From: an uncultured Nitrospira sp.
Lineage (GTDB): Bacteria; Nitrospirota; Nitrospiria; Nitrospirales; Nitrospiraceae
Direction of reading: 5' to 3'
Length of the DNA: 64,000 bases
Assembly (NCBI GenBank): GCA_902500825.1
Contig: CABVRX010000009.1
Location: 57,085-121,084 of the forward strand
The notes under the pieces: model-generated
Databases searched by the model: none
What the model was told of the DNA's origin: nothing
What the model saw: only the letters and a program-made list of their open reading frames with translations
Shown: one piece after another, positions 36,044-44,556 of the stretch
How the letters are laid out: each line of letters starts with the position of its first letter
How positions within the stretch are numbered: the stretch's first letter is position 1
Position numbers and translations under genes: made by a program

Positions 36044-36457
36044 ATGGCCGATCTGATTCGCACTACCCACTATTTCAAGGTAACCATTCCAGATAAATCC
36101 GGGACCTTGGCTCACATGCTGGGGCTACTCCACGACGCCGGAGTCAACCTGCTGGCGGTGCATGCGTTTCCTCGGAATCGTCGCACGCAGGTGGATGTGG
36201 TACCGGAAGATCCTACAACCTTCAAGAATATTGTGAAGCCGCTGAAGTGGAAGATGCAGGGCTCGAAAGTATGTTTCTTGGTGGATGGCGATGATCGTCC
36301 AGGAGCGCTGGTGGATCTGACCGACCAACTTGCTTCAGCCAACATCAACCTGACGGCTGTGACCGCGACAACGGCCGGCCAGGGACGTTTCGGCGCCATT
36401 CTGTGGGTCAAGCCACGGGATGTCAAAAAAACCGCCAAAGTCCTGGGCACGAGATAG
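36044..36457 (+). CDS. tandem ACT-domain protein
   Basis: The ATG at 36044 has AGGAGGAT upstream and gives 137 residues: an ACT domain at about 8-66 (YFKVTIPDKSGTLAHML, then GVNLLAVHAF) and a second at about 75-135 (VCFLVDGDDRPGALVDLTDQL, INLTAVTATTAGQGRFGA). Such stand-alone pairs bind small ligands, usually amino acids, and regulate enzymes. The ligand and target are unknown. The gene is isolated on its strand. Confidence 0.8.
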   Translation: MADLIRTTHYFKVTIPDKSGTLAHMLGLLHDAGVNLLAVHAFPRNRRTQVDVVPEDPTTFKNIVKPLKWKMQGSKVCFLVDGDDRPGALVDLTDQLASANINLTAVTATTAGQGRFGAILWVKPRDVKKTAKVLGTR

Positions 36458-37135
36458 TCTATGCTGCCGGATCGAGATTAACCTTGCCATGTCCTCATTT
36501 TGAGAGACGACTGACAGGCCAACAGTTATCCATCCAGCCTCGTCCTTTCATAGACGAGGTCAACAAGCCTTGCGGCTGCTGCAGCAATTACCCCATGATA
36601 TTTCCACTCAGCAAGTTCATATGGAAGATCAACTCATTCACAGTGGTTGATGTCTTGTCCTCGAAATAGTTTGCCGCGCACAGGCTACGAGATCGCCTTC
36701 TCGAACCAGTCTCGCAGGATTAACTGTTTCGTCAGAAACAGGGTCATTCCAATTTGGACCATTGTTCTGGCGCCGAGGACCATCAGGTGTCCAAGCTTAT
36801 GTAAGAGGAACCGCATCATCGACGACCTCATGCACCATCAGTGGAGCAACTTCCGGACCACGAGCTTGCAGAGCAAAAAGTTGGTGTTCTCTCGACCAGC
36901 GACCGGTGATCGTTAAGATTTCTTGAGGGTTTAGAGCGAAGGATTGGACCGAATGTAATTGGTCAGCAGGGTCGCACCCATCCAGCAGCAGACTACGCTG
37001 TATCTGTTTTTTCAACGGGTGGATCGGAACGAATACGACGGGATAGCCGGTGGCTTGCTCTCAACGACCTATCAACTTTCCTGTTGCGTGGCGGATCATG
37101 TACGATCATGGGATTGCAATATAGGTATCGCCGCT
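36458..37135. other. 680-base intergenic region without recognised gene
   Basis: The region has several broken short frames, none with a ribosome site and family sequence. It contains a small hairpin (CCTCGTC...GACGAGG near 36538-36559) that could help end the ACT-domain transcript. It may be the eroded remains of a gene, but nothing identifies it. Confidence 0.4.
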
Positions 37136-37600
37136 ATGTTCGACGTCATCCTGTATCAACCCCAAATCCCTCCTAACACCGGTAACATCATCCGTCTCTG
37201 TGCAAATACCGGCACAAGATTGCACCTCGTGAAGCCGTTGGGGTTTTCCCTCGAAGATAAGCAGCTCGTGCGCGCAGGCCTGGATTACCACGAGTTCGCC
37301 ACGCTCAGCGTCTACGACGACTGGACCGAGTGCGCGACGCGCTTCACAACTCACCGCATGTTCGCCGTCTCTACACGCAACTCTCGACATTACGATCGTG
37401 TCACCTACACCAAAGGCGATGCATTCGTTTTCGGCCCTGAAACCAGCGGGCTGCCGACCGCACTGCTTGAATCGTTTGCGGAAGAACGGCGCATCCGTTT
37501 ACCGATGCTCCCTGAGAGTCGCAGTCTCAACCTTTCGAACGCCGTGGCAGTAGTCGTCTATGAAGCTTGGCGACAGATAAGTTTTGAGAACGGGCGCTGA
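37136..37600 (+). CDS. trmL: tRNA (cytidine/uridine-34 2'-O)-methyltransferase TrmL
   Basis: TrmL, a SPOUT-class enzyme, methylates the wobble base ribose of tRNA-Leu isoacceptors. The ATG at 37136 gives 154 residues, the normal length. The product starts MFDVILYQPQIPPNTGNIIR and has the trefoil-knot AdoMet site FVFGPETSGLP, IRLPMLPESRSLNLSNAVAV interrupted by no changes. It precedes a membrane hydrolase gene by 29 bases. Confidence 0.94.
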   Translation: MFDVILYQPQIPPNTGNIIRLCANTGTRLHLVKPLGFSLEDKQLVRAGLDYHEFATLSVYDDWTECATRFTTHRMFAVSTRNSRHYDRVTYTKGDAFVFGPETSGLPTALLESFAEERRIRLPMLPESRSLNLSNAVAVVVYEAWRQISFENGR

Positions 37601-37629
37601 CATTCCTTCTTCGCGTGAAAGGCCGCCTT

Positions 37630-38196
37630 ATGGCGTCAGCATTCTCCCATGCGTTCGTTGCTCTCGCACTCGGCAAAGCTTCCGCACATCCGATCATAAC
37701 TTGGCCGGTTTCGCTTCTTGGCATGACCTGTTCAATCGTCCCGGATCTGGATGTCATCGGCTTTTACTTCGGCATCCACTACGGCGATCTCTGGGGCCAT
37801 CGCGGCATGACGCATTCTCTTTTGTTTGCCGGCCTGTTGAGCGCCGCTCTTGTGGCCATGTGGCATAGGCGGAAAGTAAAGGACGCGCAGGTGAGGATAT
37901 TCGTTTATCTCTTCCTCTGCACCGCATCACATGGCGTGCTGGATGCACTGACCGACGGCGGGCTCGGTGTGGCTTTTTTCTCCCCGTTCGATACAAGCCG
38001 TTATTTTTTCGCGGCTCGACCGGTCGCCGTATCCCCGATCGGCATCGGGGCATTTTTTAGCGAGGAGGCTTTTCGCGTGCTTGTCAGCGAGGTGGAATGG
38101 ATCTGGCTCCCGACCATGGCGGGATTCTTCATCGTTCGCGGACTACAATATGTCCGACCAGCTCAATCTACTGCGAAACAAACACCGGGAGATTGA
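37630..38196 (+). CDS. membrane-bound metal-dependent hydrolase (YdjM/DUF457-like)
   Basis: The 188-residue product starts MASAFSHAFVALALGKA and has several transmembrane segments with conserved metal-ligand-like patterns: SIVPDLDVIGF, WGHRGMTHSL and SHGVLDALTDGG. These H and D motifs define the YdjM family of inner-membrane hydrolases. The physiological substrate is unknown. A GTG at 37615 is an alternative start. It converges with the beta-barrel gene. Confidence 0.88.
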   Translation: MASAFSHAFVALALGKASAHPIITWPVSLLGMTCSIVPDLDVIGFYFGIHYGDLWGHRGMTHSLLFAGLLSAALVAMWHRRKVKDAQVRIFVYLFLCTASHGVLDALTDGGLGVAFFSPFDTSRYFFAARPVAVSPIGIGAFFSEEAFRVLVSEVEWIWLPTMAGFFIVRGLQYVRPAQSTAKQTPGD

Positions 38197-38329
38197 TCAC
38201 TCTCAGGGAAAGTATGCCCCATCAGTCGCATCGTGAATTCCCAGGGAAAGAAATGGCGCGCATAACAAGACGCCCCAATCGCCCATTGCACTCACCCCCA
38301 CATTGGGCCATCGCGTCTGACAGATCTAC

Positions 38330-39625
38330 CTATTTCCACAGCGAGAAGGCCGTCGGGATCCGGAGTGTCACTTGAAGGTCGGGCGCTTCCCGTGTTGCTC
38401 CAATGCCGACGACAAAGTTCACGAACCTCCGCTCACTCCAGCGATACGAACCGCCGATGAGCAAGACCCCGATCTGAGTGACATGCGGCGTAGTCGTGAG
38501 GAGTATGTTGGAGGCGGACGTAGGTCTCGAAAAGACGGTATGATCGTACCCCAACGTCAACGACAGTTTTTCATTGAGCGAAAGGCCGAGACCCACATTG
38601 GCATTACCGCCGCTTCCGGGATCGACGCGTCCGATCTGGTCACCGACATTGCGGGGAATGTTGTAGATAAAGCTCATACTCCCGAAGAGGACGACCGGAT
38701 CGCTGGGGAAAAGCACGGTCACGCCCGGCTGGAAAATGTAAAATCCGGACCCTGTCGGTAATTCGGTCTGGACTCCAGTGACCGGGTCTCTCGGCACTTC
38801 AAAGGGTCCTCTTCCAGAGACGCTCTTCAATCGTGTGAACCCGATGAAATAGGGTTTATCGGGCCCACCTTGGTTGATCTGAAATCGCCCTGTGGTTTCA
38901 ACATCTCCCAGACCCGAGCCGTTGAAGGTCGAGATGGTATCAGCCTGAGACGGCGTGGCGATGGGGCGTTGCGTAATCGAATCTTCTCGATAGATGTACG
39001 GCACTCTCACCTCGACTTCCAGCCGATTCGTGATTCCGTAACGCCCGACAAGCGCCGCAGTATAAATGTCTCGGCTCACACCCTGAATGTTGATGAGACC
39101 GATCGTAAGGGCTGGAACAATGGTGAATCCGGTGAGCGTCACCCGGCTATTGCTCAGATGGGCAAATTGCAGATACGGCTCTACAATGAGTGTGCCTTTG
39201 GGAGTCAGCGCTCCAGCTCCCGGTAAATCGAACGTCCGAGTCATCCATGAGGGGAGAACCTCTTTTTTACTTTCAGGAGCGACCCCTACCGGACTGACAG
39301 GTTGTGCTTCTGCTGGAGGCTCCTGTGCAACAGACTCACCCTGCTCGGAACGCCGAGGTCTGGCTCTCTGAGCGGTTTGCTCATTTGCGGCGAGATATCT
39401 CGACCCGCCCCGTGGCGACTGAGATTTCGTGGTGTGAAGGTGCTTCCCGTCGTCTGTACCTCGCTGCTCGACATGTCGATCGATGAATTCGAGCTGAGCA
39501 GCATGGCCTGGAGAGGGTGCCAGGCTCAGGATGAACCCTAGCCCAAAAATTACGTAACCGGCTTCGCAAGTTTTTATAGCAGTCTTCAAGAGTTCGATAG
39601 ATTGTCCTTGTTCAGATCGGTACAA
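38330..39625 (-). CDS. outer-membrane beta-barrel, FapF/MetA-pathway-like
   Basis: The 431-residue product starts at a TTG (39625) six bases after GGAGG, has a hydrophobic export segment (about 23-42, ending GHA) and an N-terminal disordered region (about 45-125), then a C-terminal barrel of repeated amphipathic strands (from about 138; FDLPGAGALTPKGTLIVEPY, NRLEVEVRVPYIYRED, and a final strand ending AFSLWK). The barrel resembles the phenol MetA-pathway family, the same look as the FapF pore. It is the last gene of the amyloid-like operon and probably secretes its subunits. Confidence 0.75.
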   Translation of the reverse strand: MYRSEQGQSIELLKTAIKTCEAGYVIFGLGFILSLAPSPGHAAQLEFIDRHVEQRGTDDGKHLHTTKSQSPRGGSRYLAANEQTAQRARPRRSEQGESVAQEPPAEAQPVSPVGVAPESKKEVLPSWMTRTFDLPGAGALTPKGTLIVEPYLQFAHLSNSRVTLTGFTIVPALTIGLINIQGVSRDIYTAALVGRYGITNRLEVEVRVPYIYREDSITQRPIATPSQADTISTFNGSGLGDVETTGRFQINQGGPDKPYFIGFTRLKSVSGRGPFEVPRDPVTGVQTELPTGSGFYIFQPGVTVLFPSDPVVLFGSMSFIYNIPRNVGDQIGRVDPGSGGNANVGLGLSLNEKLSLTLGYDHTVFSRPTSASNILLTTTPHVTQIGVLLIGGSYRWSERRFVNFVVGIGATREAPDLQVTLRIPTAFSLWK

Positions 39626-39716
39626 ATGCAGCCTCCATCATTTCTTCGAGCTCTTGTCAATGCTGTGACGATCATTGCCCATTCCCTTTATACGATTCGG
39701 CTTGCGTGAGTCCTTT

Positions 39717-40307
39717 TCAATGTCGGATCGCCTCCATGTTGGCCTGTGAGAGCGCATTCCCGAGGTCGAGCGATCGAGCCCAGGTCAGCGCCTCCACTGT
39801 GGCGTTGATGACGGTATGACTCTGAATGGTTCGGTTATCAAGCGAGTTTTGAATGACCGTCATAAACGGCGGCAGGGTGGACAGGTCGGGACGGAACGAA
39901 TTGCCCGGTCCGCTTTGGATGAGCGTGAAGGTATCACTTGGATGAGCGGCAAAATGTTTCATGCCTGAATGGTCGACAGAGGGTTTCATATCACGATGGT
40001 CGGCAAAGGGGTTGAAGTCACGATGATCGGCAAGCTGTTTCATGTCCGGGATATTAAATGCCGTTGAATTAATGAGCTTTTCATTGATGAACACATTCCG
40101 TTCAATCCCGAATGACATGAAGGGCCCATCCGGGCCTCGTTGAAAGCCCCCGCGCAGGCTATCCAAGACTGCTTCGCTCACTGGCGTCCGGAGCGTATAA
40201 TTTTCATCCCTCACTAATGCCATGGCGGGAGTCAGGGACTGAATGCCCAGGAGAATCAGCGTGGCGATCTCTACCATCCGGCGAATCGATTTCAATAAGC
40301 GATTCAT
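39717..40307 (-). CDS. small secreted protein of the fap-like operon (FapE-like)
   Basis: The 196-residue protein has a signal peptide (about 1-31, ending PAMA) followed by a conserved start (DENYTLRTPVSEAVLDSLRGGF). A short repeat of DHRDx with PFADHRDMKPSVDHSG occurs in the middle, and near the end lies FTLIQSGPGN and VIQNSLDNRTIQSHTVINAT. That last segment has the Q-N-S-x5-Q-S-x-T-V-x-N-x-T motif shared with two other operon products. Its ATG overlaps the protease stop (TGATG). The FapE parallel is by position, size and motif only. Confidence 0.65.
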   Translation of the reverse strand: MNRLLKSIRRMVEIATLILLGIQSLTPAMALVRDENYTLRTPVSEAVLDSLRGGFQRGPDGPFMSFGIERNVFINEKLINSTAFNIPDMKQLADHRDFNPFADHRDMKPSVDHSGMKHFAAHPSDTFTLIQSGPGNSFRPDLSTLPPFMTVIQNSLDNRTIQSHTVINATVEALTWARSLDLGNALSQANMEAIRH

Positions 40308-41011
40308 CAGAAATCCCTCCCCCCTGGACGAAAGAGAACGATGTTGTTCAATGTATCCGGACTCAGCGGCCGTCCGAGCGGGGACATCGGACGGACGCTC
40401 CAGTCGCGGGCTGTATTGAATTCACCACGTGTCGGTGAATCATGGATGACAAACACCACCCGGCTGGGCCATGAGGCTTCAAACTGCTCGCGCGGCACGA
40501 CACGTAATCCGACTGCCGGGTCGCCGAGCAGAACCTTATCGCCCCGCATGCCTTTCACCACGACAAAATGGTGATAGCCCTTATCCACCATCAGCACGAT
40601 CGCCGGAATGCCGGCCTTCGAGAGATCGTCCAACGAGACTTGAAAGCCGTCGGCAGGATAGCCATGGGCCTCTAAGAATCGCTTCATGTCCAGGAACGAA
40701 AACCCTTCCTGCCTGATTTTTTCCTGATTGCCGTGGTCGAACATCATGCGAAAGGTCGTCTCTTCAGTAAGAGGATGCTCGTAGTGATACGTTAACAGGG
40801 TGGCGACGGCGGCCGAACCACAGCTATAGTCATATTTCTGCAGGATGACGGACCGGACCTTCAGTTCGCGCATGCTCCAGACCTGGAGCAGCATGCGACT
40901 CCCCACGCCCGGTGTCACCTCAATCGTGGCCGCCATCGCCCCTAGCGCGACGATCGACAGCACCACTGCAACTAGGCACCCGATAACCTGTTTCATCGCC
41001 ATCGCGATCAC
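40307..41011 (-). CDS. C39-type cysteine protease, FapD-like
   Basis: The 234-residue product has an N-terminal hydrophobic export segment (about 9-28), then a C39-like papain fold: Q58 and C64 in LQKYDYSCGSAA, H147/H148 in KGYHHFVVVKG and D164 in LLGDPAVG. Lone C39 domains of this sort are FapD in Pseudomonas Fap operons, where the protease is needed for fibre secretion. It lies between two small secreted proteins and overlaps both, by GTGA at its start and TGATG at its end. It is exported and probably periplasmic. Confidence 0.85.
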   Translation of the reverse strand: MIAMAMKQVIGCLVAVVLSIVALGAMAATIEVTPGVGSRMLLQVWSMRELKVRSVILQKYDYSCGSAAVATLLTYHYEHPLTEETTFRMMFDHGNQEKIRQEGFSFLDMKRFLEAHGYPADGFQVSLDDLSKAGIPAIVLMVDKGYHHFVVVKGMRGDKVLLGDPAVGLRVVPREQFEASWPSRVVFVIHDSPTRGEFNTARDWSVRPMSPLGRPLSPDTLNNIVLFRPGGRDF

Positions 41012-41367
41012 TTCAATGTCAAGTTCAGAACGGTGCCACTCTGCATAATCACGTTGTTGCCGGAATTTTGGAACACGATCGGCAGACCGCTGGCTCCGGC
41101 AAACGCGTTGCCGGTAATCGTATTATGGCCGGTCACATTGTCGACGGCGGCATTGTCGTAGAGCTTGGCGTTCAATATGTTGGCATTGATCGTGACCGGC
41201 CCGGTATCCGTTCCTCCGCGTTGGGTGTCTAGCTGCGCCGAGGAGACGGGGCTGCCCCACGATGTGATCGCCGTCGATGTGCCCGATCTCGTTTCCAAGG
41301 AGCCAGCGTGAGTCGTGCTGATGCAGAGCCCAAGCACACTCACCACTATTGAAAAGTACAGACGCAT
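41008..41367 (-). CDS. small secreted protein of the fap-like operon
   Basis: From the ATG at 41367 (AGAGGG upstream) the product is 119 residues with a signal peptide (about 1-21, ending THA). The mature part is small, uncharged and rich in N, T, S and G (PVTINANILNAKLYDNA, NVTGHNTITGNAFAG), with a C-terminal VFQNSGNNVIMQSGTVLNLT. That end matches the Q-N-S motif of its neighbours. It may be a minor fibre subunit or nucleator, like FapB or FapA. A start at 41385 is possible. Confidence 0.65.
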   Translation of the reverse strand: MRLYFSIVVSVLGLCISTTHAGSLETRSGTSTAITSWGSPVSSAQLDTQRGGTDTGPVTINANILNAKLYDNAAVDNVTGHNTITGNAFAGASGLPIVFQNSGNNVIMQSGTVLNLTLK

Positions 41368-41436
41368 GATGCCCTCTCTGTTCATAAGTCGTGGAGTGCA
41401 GCTGGAGGAGCGGACGCTCCTCCAGCCAGATCCTGC

Positions 41437-42453
41437 TTAGTGACCCACCGTGACATTCGCCATTGTGGTGACGCCGACCTGCTGAAGGGCCGCGATCCCC
41501 GTGTTCTGAAGGGCCACGGTCACGCCGGCGGCGCCGGTCAATCCAGAGAGCGTGTTCGACGCATTGAAGGTCCCAGCGCTTCCACCGGTTGCATCCCCTC
41601 CGCGAGCGCCGTTTCCACCGTTTCCACTATGTTGGTTCTGCGAAGCCGCGTAGCCGCTCTCTGCACGGCCGCCGTCTCCACCACGGCCACCGGTTGCATC
41701 TCCGCTCCGCTCGCCTTTGGCATACCCACCGTCACCGCCTTTGGCATACCCACCGTCACCGCCTTTGGCATACCCACCATCTCCGCCTCTTTGGGCTGTG
41801 GCATTACCGTTGGCATTTCCGCCGTTACCACCGTTCGCGTTGGCATCACCATTACCGCCATTGCCATTGCGCGAGGCAGAGCTATACCCTCCATCGCCAC
41901 CCTCGGCATAGCCACCATGACCACCCTTGGCCTTGCCGCCATCGCCGCCGTAGGCATAGCCGCCATCTCCGCTTCTGGCCTTGCCACCCTTCCCACCGTC
42001 TCCACCATAGGCATCCCCAGAGTAGGCTTTAGCCTTGGCGTAACCGTCTCCACCATAGCCTCCGGGGCTATACGTGTAGGCGTCGCCGCCCCTATTGCCG
42101 ATGTCGTGGACGTTGTTATGGCTCACGTATCCGTCGAGTTTGGTGACATTGATGATTTTGGTCTGGTTGAAGGAGTCTTTGATGTCCACATCGAGACTGG
42201 TATAGGCCGTTGAGTGGTTGTTGGCCGACGCCCCAAAGGCGCCGTCGTTGTCGGCTTGTCCCTTCCAGATTGTTTTCGTCTTGTCGATGTCAATCTTCAC
42301 ATCTTTTTTGTAGTTGAAGCTGTCATCGATATTTATGGTTTTCGGATCGTGCTTTCCGCTGGGGGGCACGGAAGGAACTCCTTGGGCGTTCGCAAAGGGT
42401 GAAAGGCCGAAGGCCAATGCCACCGCTGCCGTCATGAGCATCACTTTTTTCAT
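41437..42453 (-). CDS. glycine-rich repeat secreted protein, candidate fibre subunit
   Basis: The 338-residue product starts MKKVMLMTAAVALAFG after GAGGAGG, with a signal peptide cut near FANAQ. An N-terminal part (25-130) has D/N/K-rich stretches such as INIDDSFNYKKDVKIDID. The middle (135-290) is a Gly/Asp/Ala/Lys/Tyr-rich array with GGDGGYAKGGDGGYAK units. The C-terminus has LTGAAGVTVALQNTGIAAL and QQVGVTTMANVTVG, repeating the Q-N-[ST] motif of the operon. It is the first operon gene and the likely major subunit. No homology to FapC is claimed beyond layout. Confidence 0.65.
   Translation of the reverse strand: MKKVMLMTAAVALAFGLSPFANAQGVPSVPPSGKHDPKTINIDDSFNYKKDVKIDIDKTKTIWKGQADNDGAFGASANNHSTAYTSLDVDIKDSFNQTKIINVTKLDGYVSHNNVHDIGNRGGDAYTYSPGGYGGDGYAKAKAYSGDAYGGDGGKGGKARSGDGGYAYGGDGGKAKGGHGGYAEGGDGGYSSASRNGNGGNGDANANGGNGGNANGNATAQRGGDGGYAKGGDGGYAKGGDGGYAKGERSGDATGGRGGDGGRAESGYAASQNQHSGNGGNGARGGDATGGSAGTFNASNTLSGLTGAAGVTVALQNTGIAALQQVGVTTMANVTVGH
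41715..41790 (-). repeat. 24-base tandem repeat in the glycine-rich gene
   Basis: Three nearly identical copies of a 24-base unit (plus strand TTTGGCATACCCACCGTCAC followed by CGCC) encode GGDGGYAK on the minus strand. The near-identity suggests recent or variable copy number. Confidence 0.75.
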
Positions 42454-43505
42454 TGCATCCTCCTCAGAATGAACGGTAAAAGAAAAAACTGCCGAACCAC
42501 GCTGCCTGATATTTGCACAGCGATTGCTGGTCACCTCCCTTCACATGACTCTTTCCTGGTCTCTCGTCCTTAACGCCTATTAAACTCGTTTCCCCTCGCC
42601 TCCGGCCTGAGGACACTCATCGCCGTTTTCGTCCCCTTCCGCTGCGGTATCATCCGGCGATTCGTCCCACAGCACCACATGGACGTGCACATGGCGAGTA
42701 GGAACCTGATCTTGGACTTGCTTTGCGAATTGACGGCTGCGTATGTGATCGTTCTTCTCATTCGGTTTACGATGCGCCATGCCGACACCCGCAGCCATGC
42801 GTGGCTGCTGAACCGCAATCCGCCGCCCCCCCACAACCCCTGTATCCTGTGAACGTAGACCGTTTCTCTCATGTCAAACATAATTAAGCTTAGTTTTTAT
42901 TATTTAAAAAGAATCTCCTCATAACTTTTTAAAGACGACCACCGATACACCTTGACCGCTGGAAACCGTCCATGCGTTGTCGAGTACGGTCCAAGCAACT
43001 TGAGTGCCTAGGTGTAAGTACTTGATTTCATAAAACCTAGTGAAATGAGCAGGGTAGATTGCGGAGAGTCGAGGGTCCGAGTGTTCTGTTGCGGTACAGC
43101 CGGCTGAGGATCAATTCATGTTCAAATAAGTAGGCCGTGCTTCCATAGATCAGATGAATGTATGTGAACCAACTGATTGCTCTTATGTTTTTGCACCGCA
43201 CGCACGTATTCTTACCTGGAGAAAGAATCGCTGGGGCATTTTGCACCGTTCCTAAAATGGACGGAGCTGAACGGCCCTCCTGACGGAAACTCAAGGCGCG
43301 TCCCACAGTTCTCGATCTTCGGCACACGAATGCGTGGGCAAATAAGGCAGGTATGCGAGCTTTGAAGAGATTTCCTTAGGAAGGATGCGTTTCGGAACGA
43401 ACCGGCGTCTCTAGACCACGCTCCCGTTGTACTGATGTAGAACGGGCACGCCAGTTCGCATTCCCTGAAGACGCGCTCGCCATAGGAGGCGTCTGTCCCA
43501 CGGCT
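42454..43505. other. 1-kb region upstream of the fap-like operon
   Basis: This region probably holds the operon promoter. It contains an AT-rich block (about 42885-42935) with a 9-bp inverted repeat TTTAAAAAG...CTTTTTAAA (42903-42933). An open minus-strand frame (42580-42834, hydrophilic, containing RHVHVHVVLWDE) has no ribosome site and is not called. The part from 42940 to 43505 shows nothing recognisable. Confidence 0.4.
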
Positions 43506-44489
43506 TCAGGCGATTCGGAGTGGTGCGGAACGGGGCGCGCCGGTCGACACAAGCGCTTCCAGCTTGTACGCTCGGAGTTTTCTGTACAACGTCGTTCGAC
43601 TCACTTCCAAGTCGCGCGCCACACGAGTCAAATTTCCTCGATGCAGACTGATCGCCTTGACGATCAACTCCACTTCAATCCGGCGGTGCGCAGCCCGTAA
43701 GGAAGCCAGAGAGTCTTCAGGCTGGAGCGTCTCGCAGGTCAAATCCAAGTCGCGAGGCGTAATGTCGTCGCCTTCCGCCATGACGACGGCTCGTCTGACT
43801 TTATTACTGAGCTCCCGCACGTTGCCGGGCCAGGAGTAGGAGTGAATCGCATTGATGGCCTCAGAGGTATAACCCCGTATCGGCTTCCGATAGAAGACTG
43901 CAGCGCGCTTGAGAAATATCATGGCCATAAGCGTGGTGTCCTCGCCTCGGTCTCGAATCGGAGGGAGGTGAATGTGCATCACCCCTAATCGATAGTAGAG
44001 ATCCTCTCGAAACAGATTCTTGTCGATGGCGAGCTTGAGATCGACGTTGGTCGCTGCGATTATGCGCGCGTTGACACGGAGGGTCCGTTGTCCACCGAGT
44101 CGCTCAAACGTGCCCTCCTGCAAAAACCGGAGCAGCTTGACCTGCAGCGGAGGAAGGAGATCCCCGACTTCGTCAAGAAATAGGGTGCCGTCTGCCGCCG
44201 CTTCGAGCTTGCCTCTCTTTTGCTGCACCGCCCCGGTAAAGGCTCCCCGTTCATGTCCGAAGAGTTCGGATTCCAACAACGTGTCGGGGATGGCGCCGCA
44301 ATTGATCGGCACGCAGGGGCCTTGCTTCTGTCGGCTGCGCTCATGAATCGCTTGGGCGATGAGTTCCTTGCCCGTCCCGGTTTCGCCGGTAATCAACACC
44401 GGCATATCGGTCTGCGCCACTTTACGGATCGAGTCGAAGACCGCGCACATAACGGGGCTTGTTCCGACCATCTCTTCTAATGCTTCCAT
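43506..44489 (-). CDS. sigma-54-dependent transcriptional activator without receiver domain
   Basis: The 327-residue protein consists of an AAA+ activator domain (GETGTGKE at 35-42, GAFTGA at 82-87, LFLDEVG at 103-109, and an R-finger region ending LFREDLYYRLGV) and a C-terminal Fis-type helix-turn-helix (from about 270; RVARDLEVSRTTLYRKLRA). There is no N-terminal sensor, as in PspF. It is on the same strand and next to the fap-like operon, so it probably controls that operon with RpoN. It has a sigma-54 promoter of its own. Confidence 0.92.
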   Translation of the reverse strand: MEALEEMVGTSPVMCAVFDSIRKVAQTDMPVLITGETGTGKELIAQAIHERSRQKQGPCVPINCGAIPDTLLESELFGHERGAFTGAVQQKRGKLEAAADGTLFLDEVGDLLPPLQVKLLRFLQEGTFERLGGQRTLRVNARIIAATNVDLKLAIDKNLFREDLYYRLGVMHIHLPPIRDRGEDTTLMAMIFLKRAAVFYRKPIRGYTSEAINAIHSYSWPGNVRELSNKVRRAVVMAEGDDITPRDLDLTCETLQPEDSLASLRAAHRRIEVELIVKAISLHRGNLTRVARDLEVSRTTLYRKLRAYKLEALVSTGAPRSAPLRIA

Positions 44490-44540
44490 AGCTCACCTCA
44501 CAGTAATTCCCGGTCCTTAAAGTTCGGTTTGCGAAGGTTA

Positions 44541-44556
44541 TGCAATAGATGGTCCA
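44541..44556 (-). promoter_or_regulatory. sigma-54 -24/-12 promoter of the activator gene
   Basis: Read on the minus strand, TGGACCATCTATTGCA matches the -24/-12 element: GG and GC are separated by exactly ten bases and TTGCA is perfect. Transcription would start near 44530, about 40 bases before the ATG. It implies that the activator controls its own gene. Confidence 0.55.

Noticed and set aside
36647..36916. 89-residue plus-strand frame in the 680-base gap.
   Set aside because: No start signal, no hydrophobic or domain pattern, and a competing frame on the other strand.
41700..41800. Short regular repeats at 24-base spacing taken as a CRISPR array.
   Set aside because: The repeats are contiguous, in frame and encode a glycine-rich peptide; there are no spacers.
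42521..42830. Sigma-54 element upstream of the fap-like operon (GG-N10-GC near 42815-42829).
   Set aside because: Only TTGC and GG match; it lies far from the start codon and the rest of the -24 box is wrong.
42580..42834. Open minus-strand frame of 84 residues before the fap-like operon (contains RHVHVHVVLWDE).
   Set aside because: It starts at a GTG without a ribosome site, is highly charged with low-complexity ends, and matches no family I know.
43037..43327. 96-residue minus-strand frame in the operon-regulator gap.
   Set aside because: Composition and lack of a ribosome site suggest a chance open frame.
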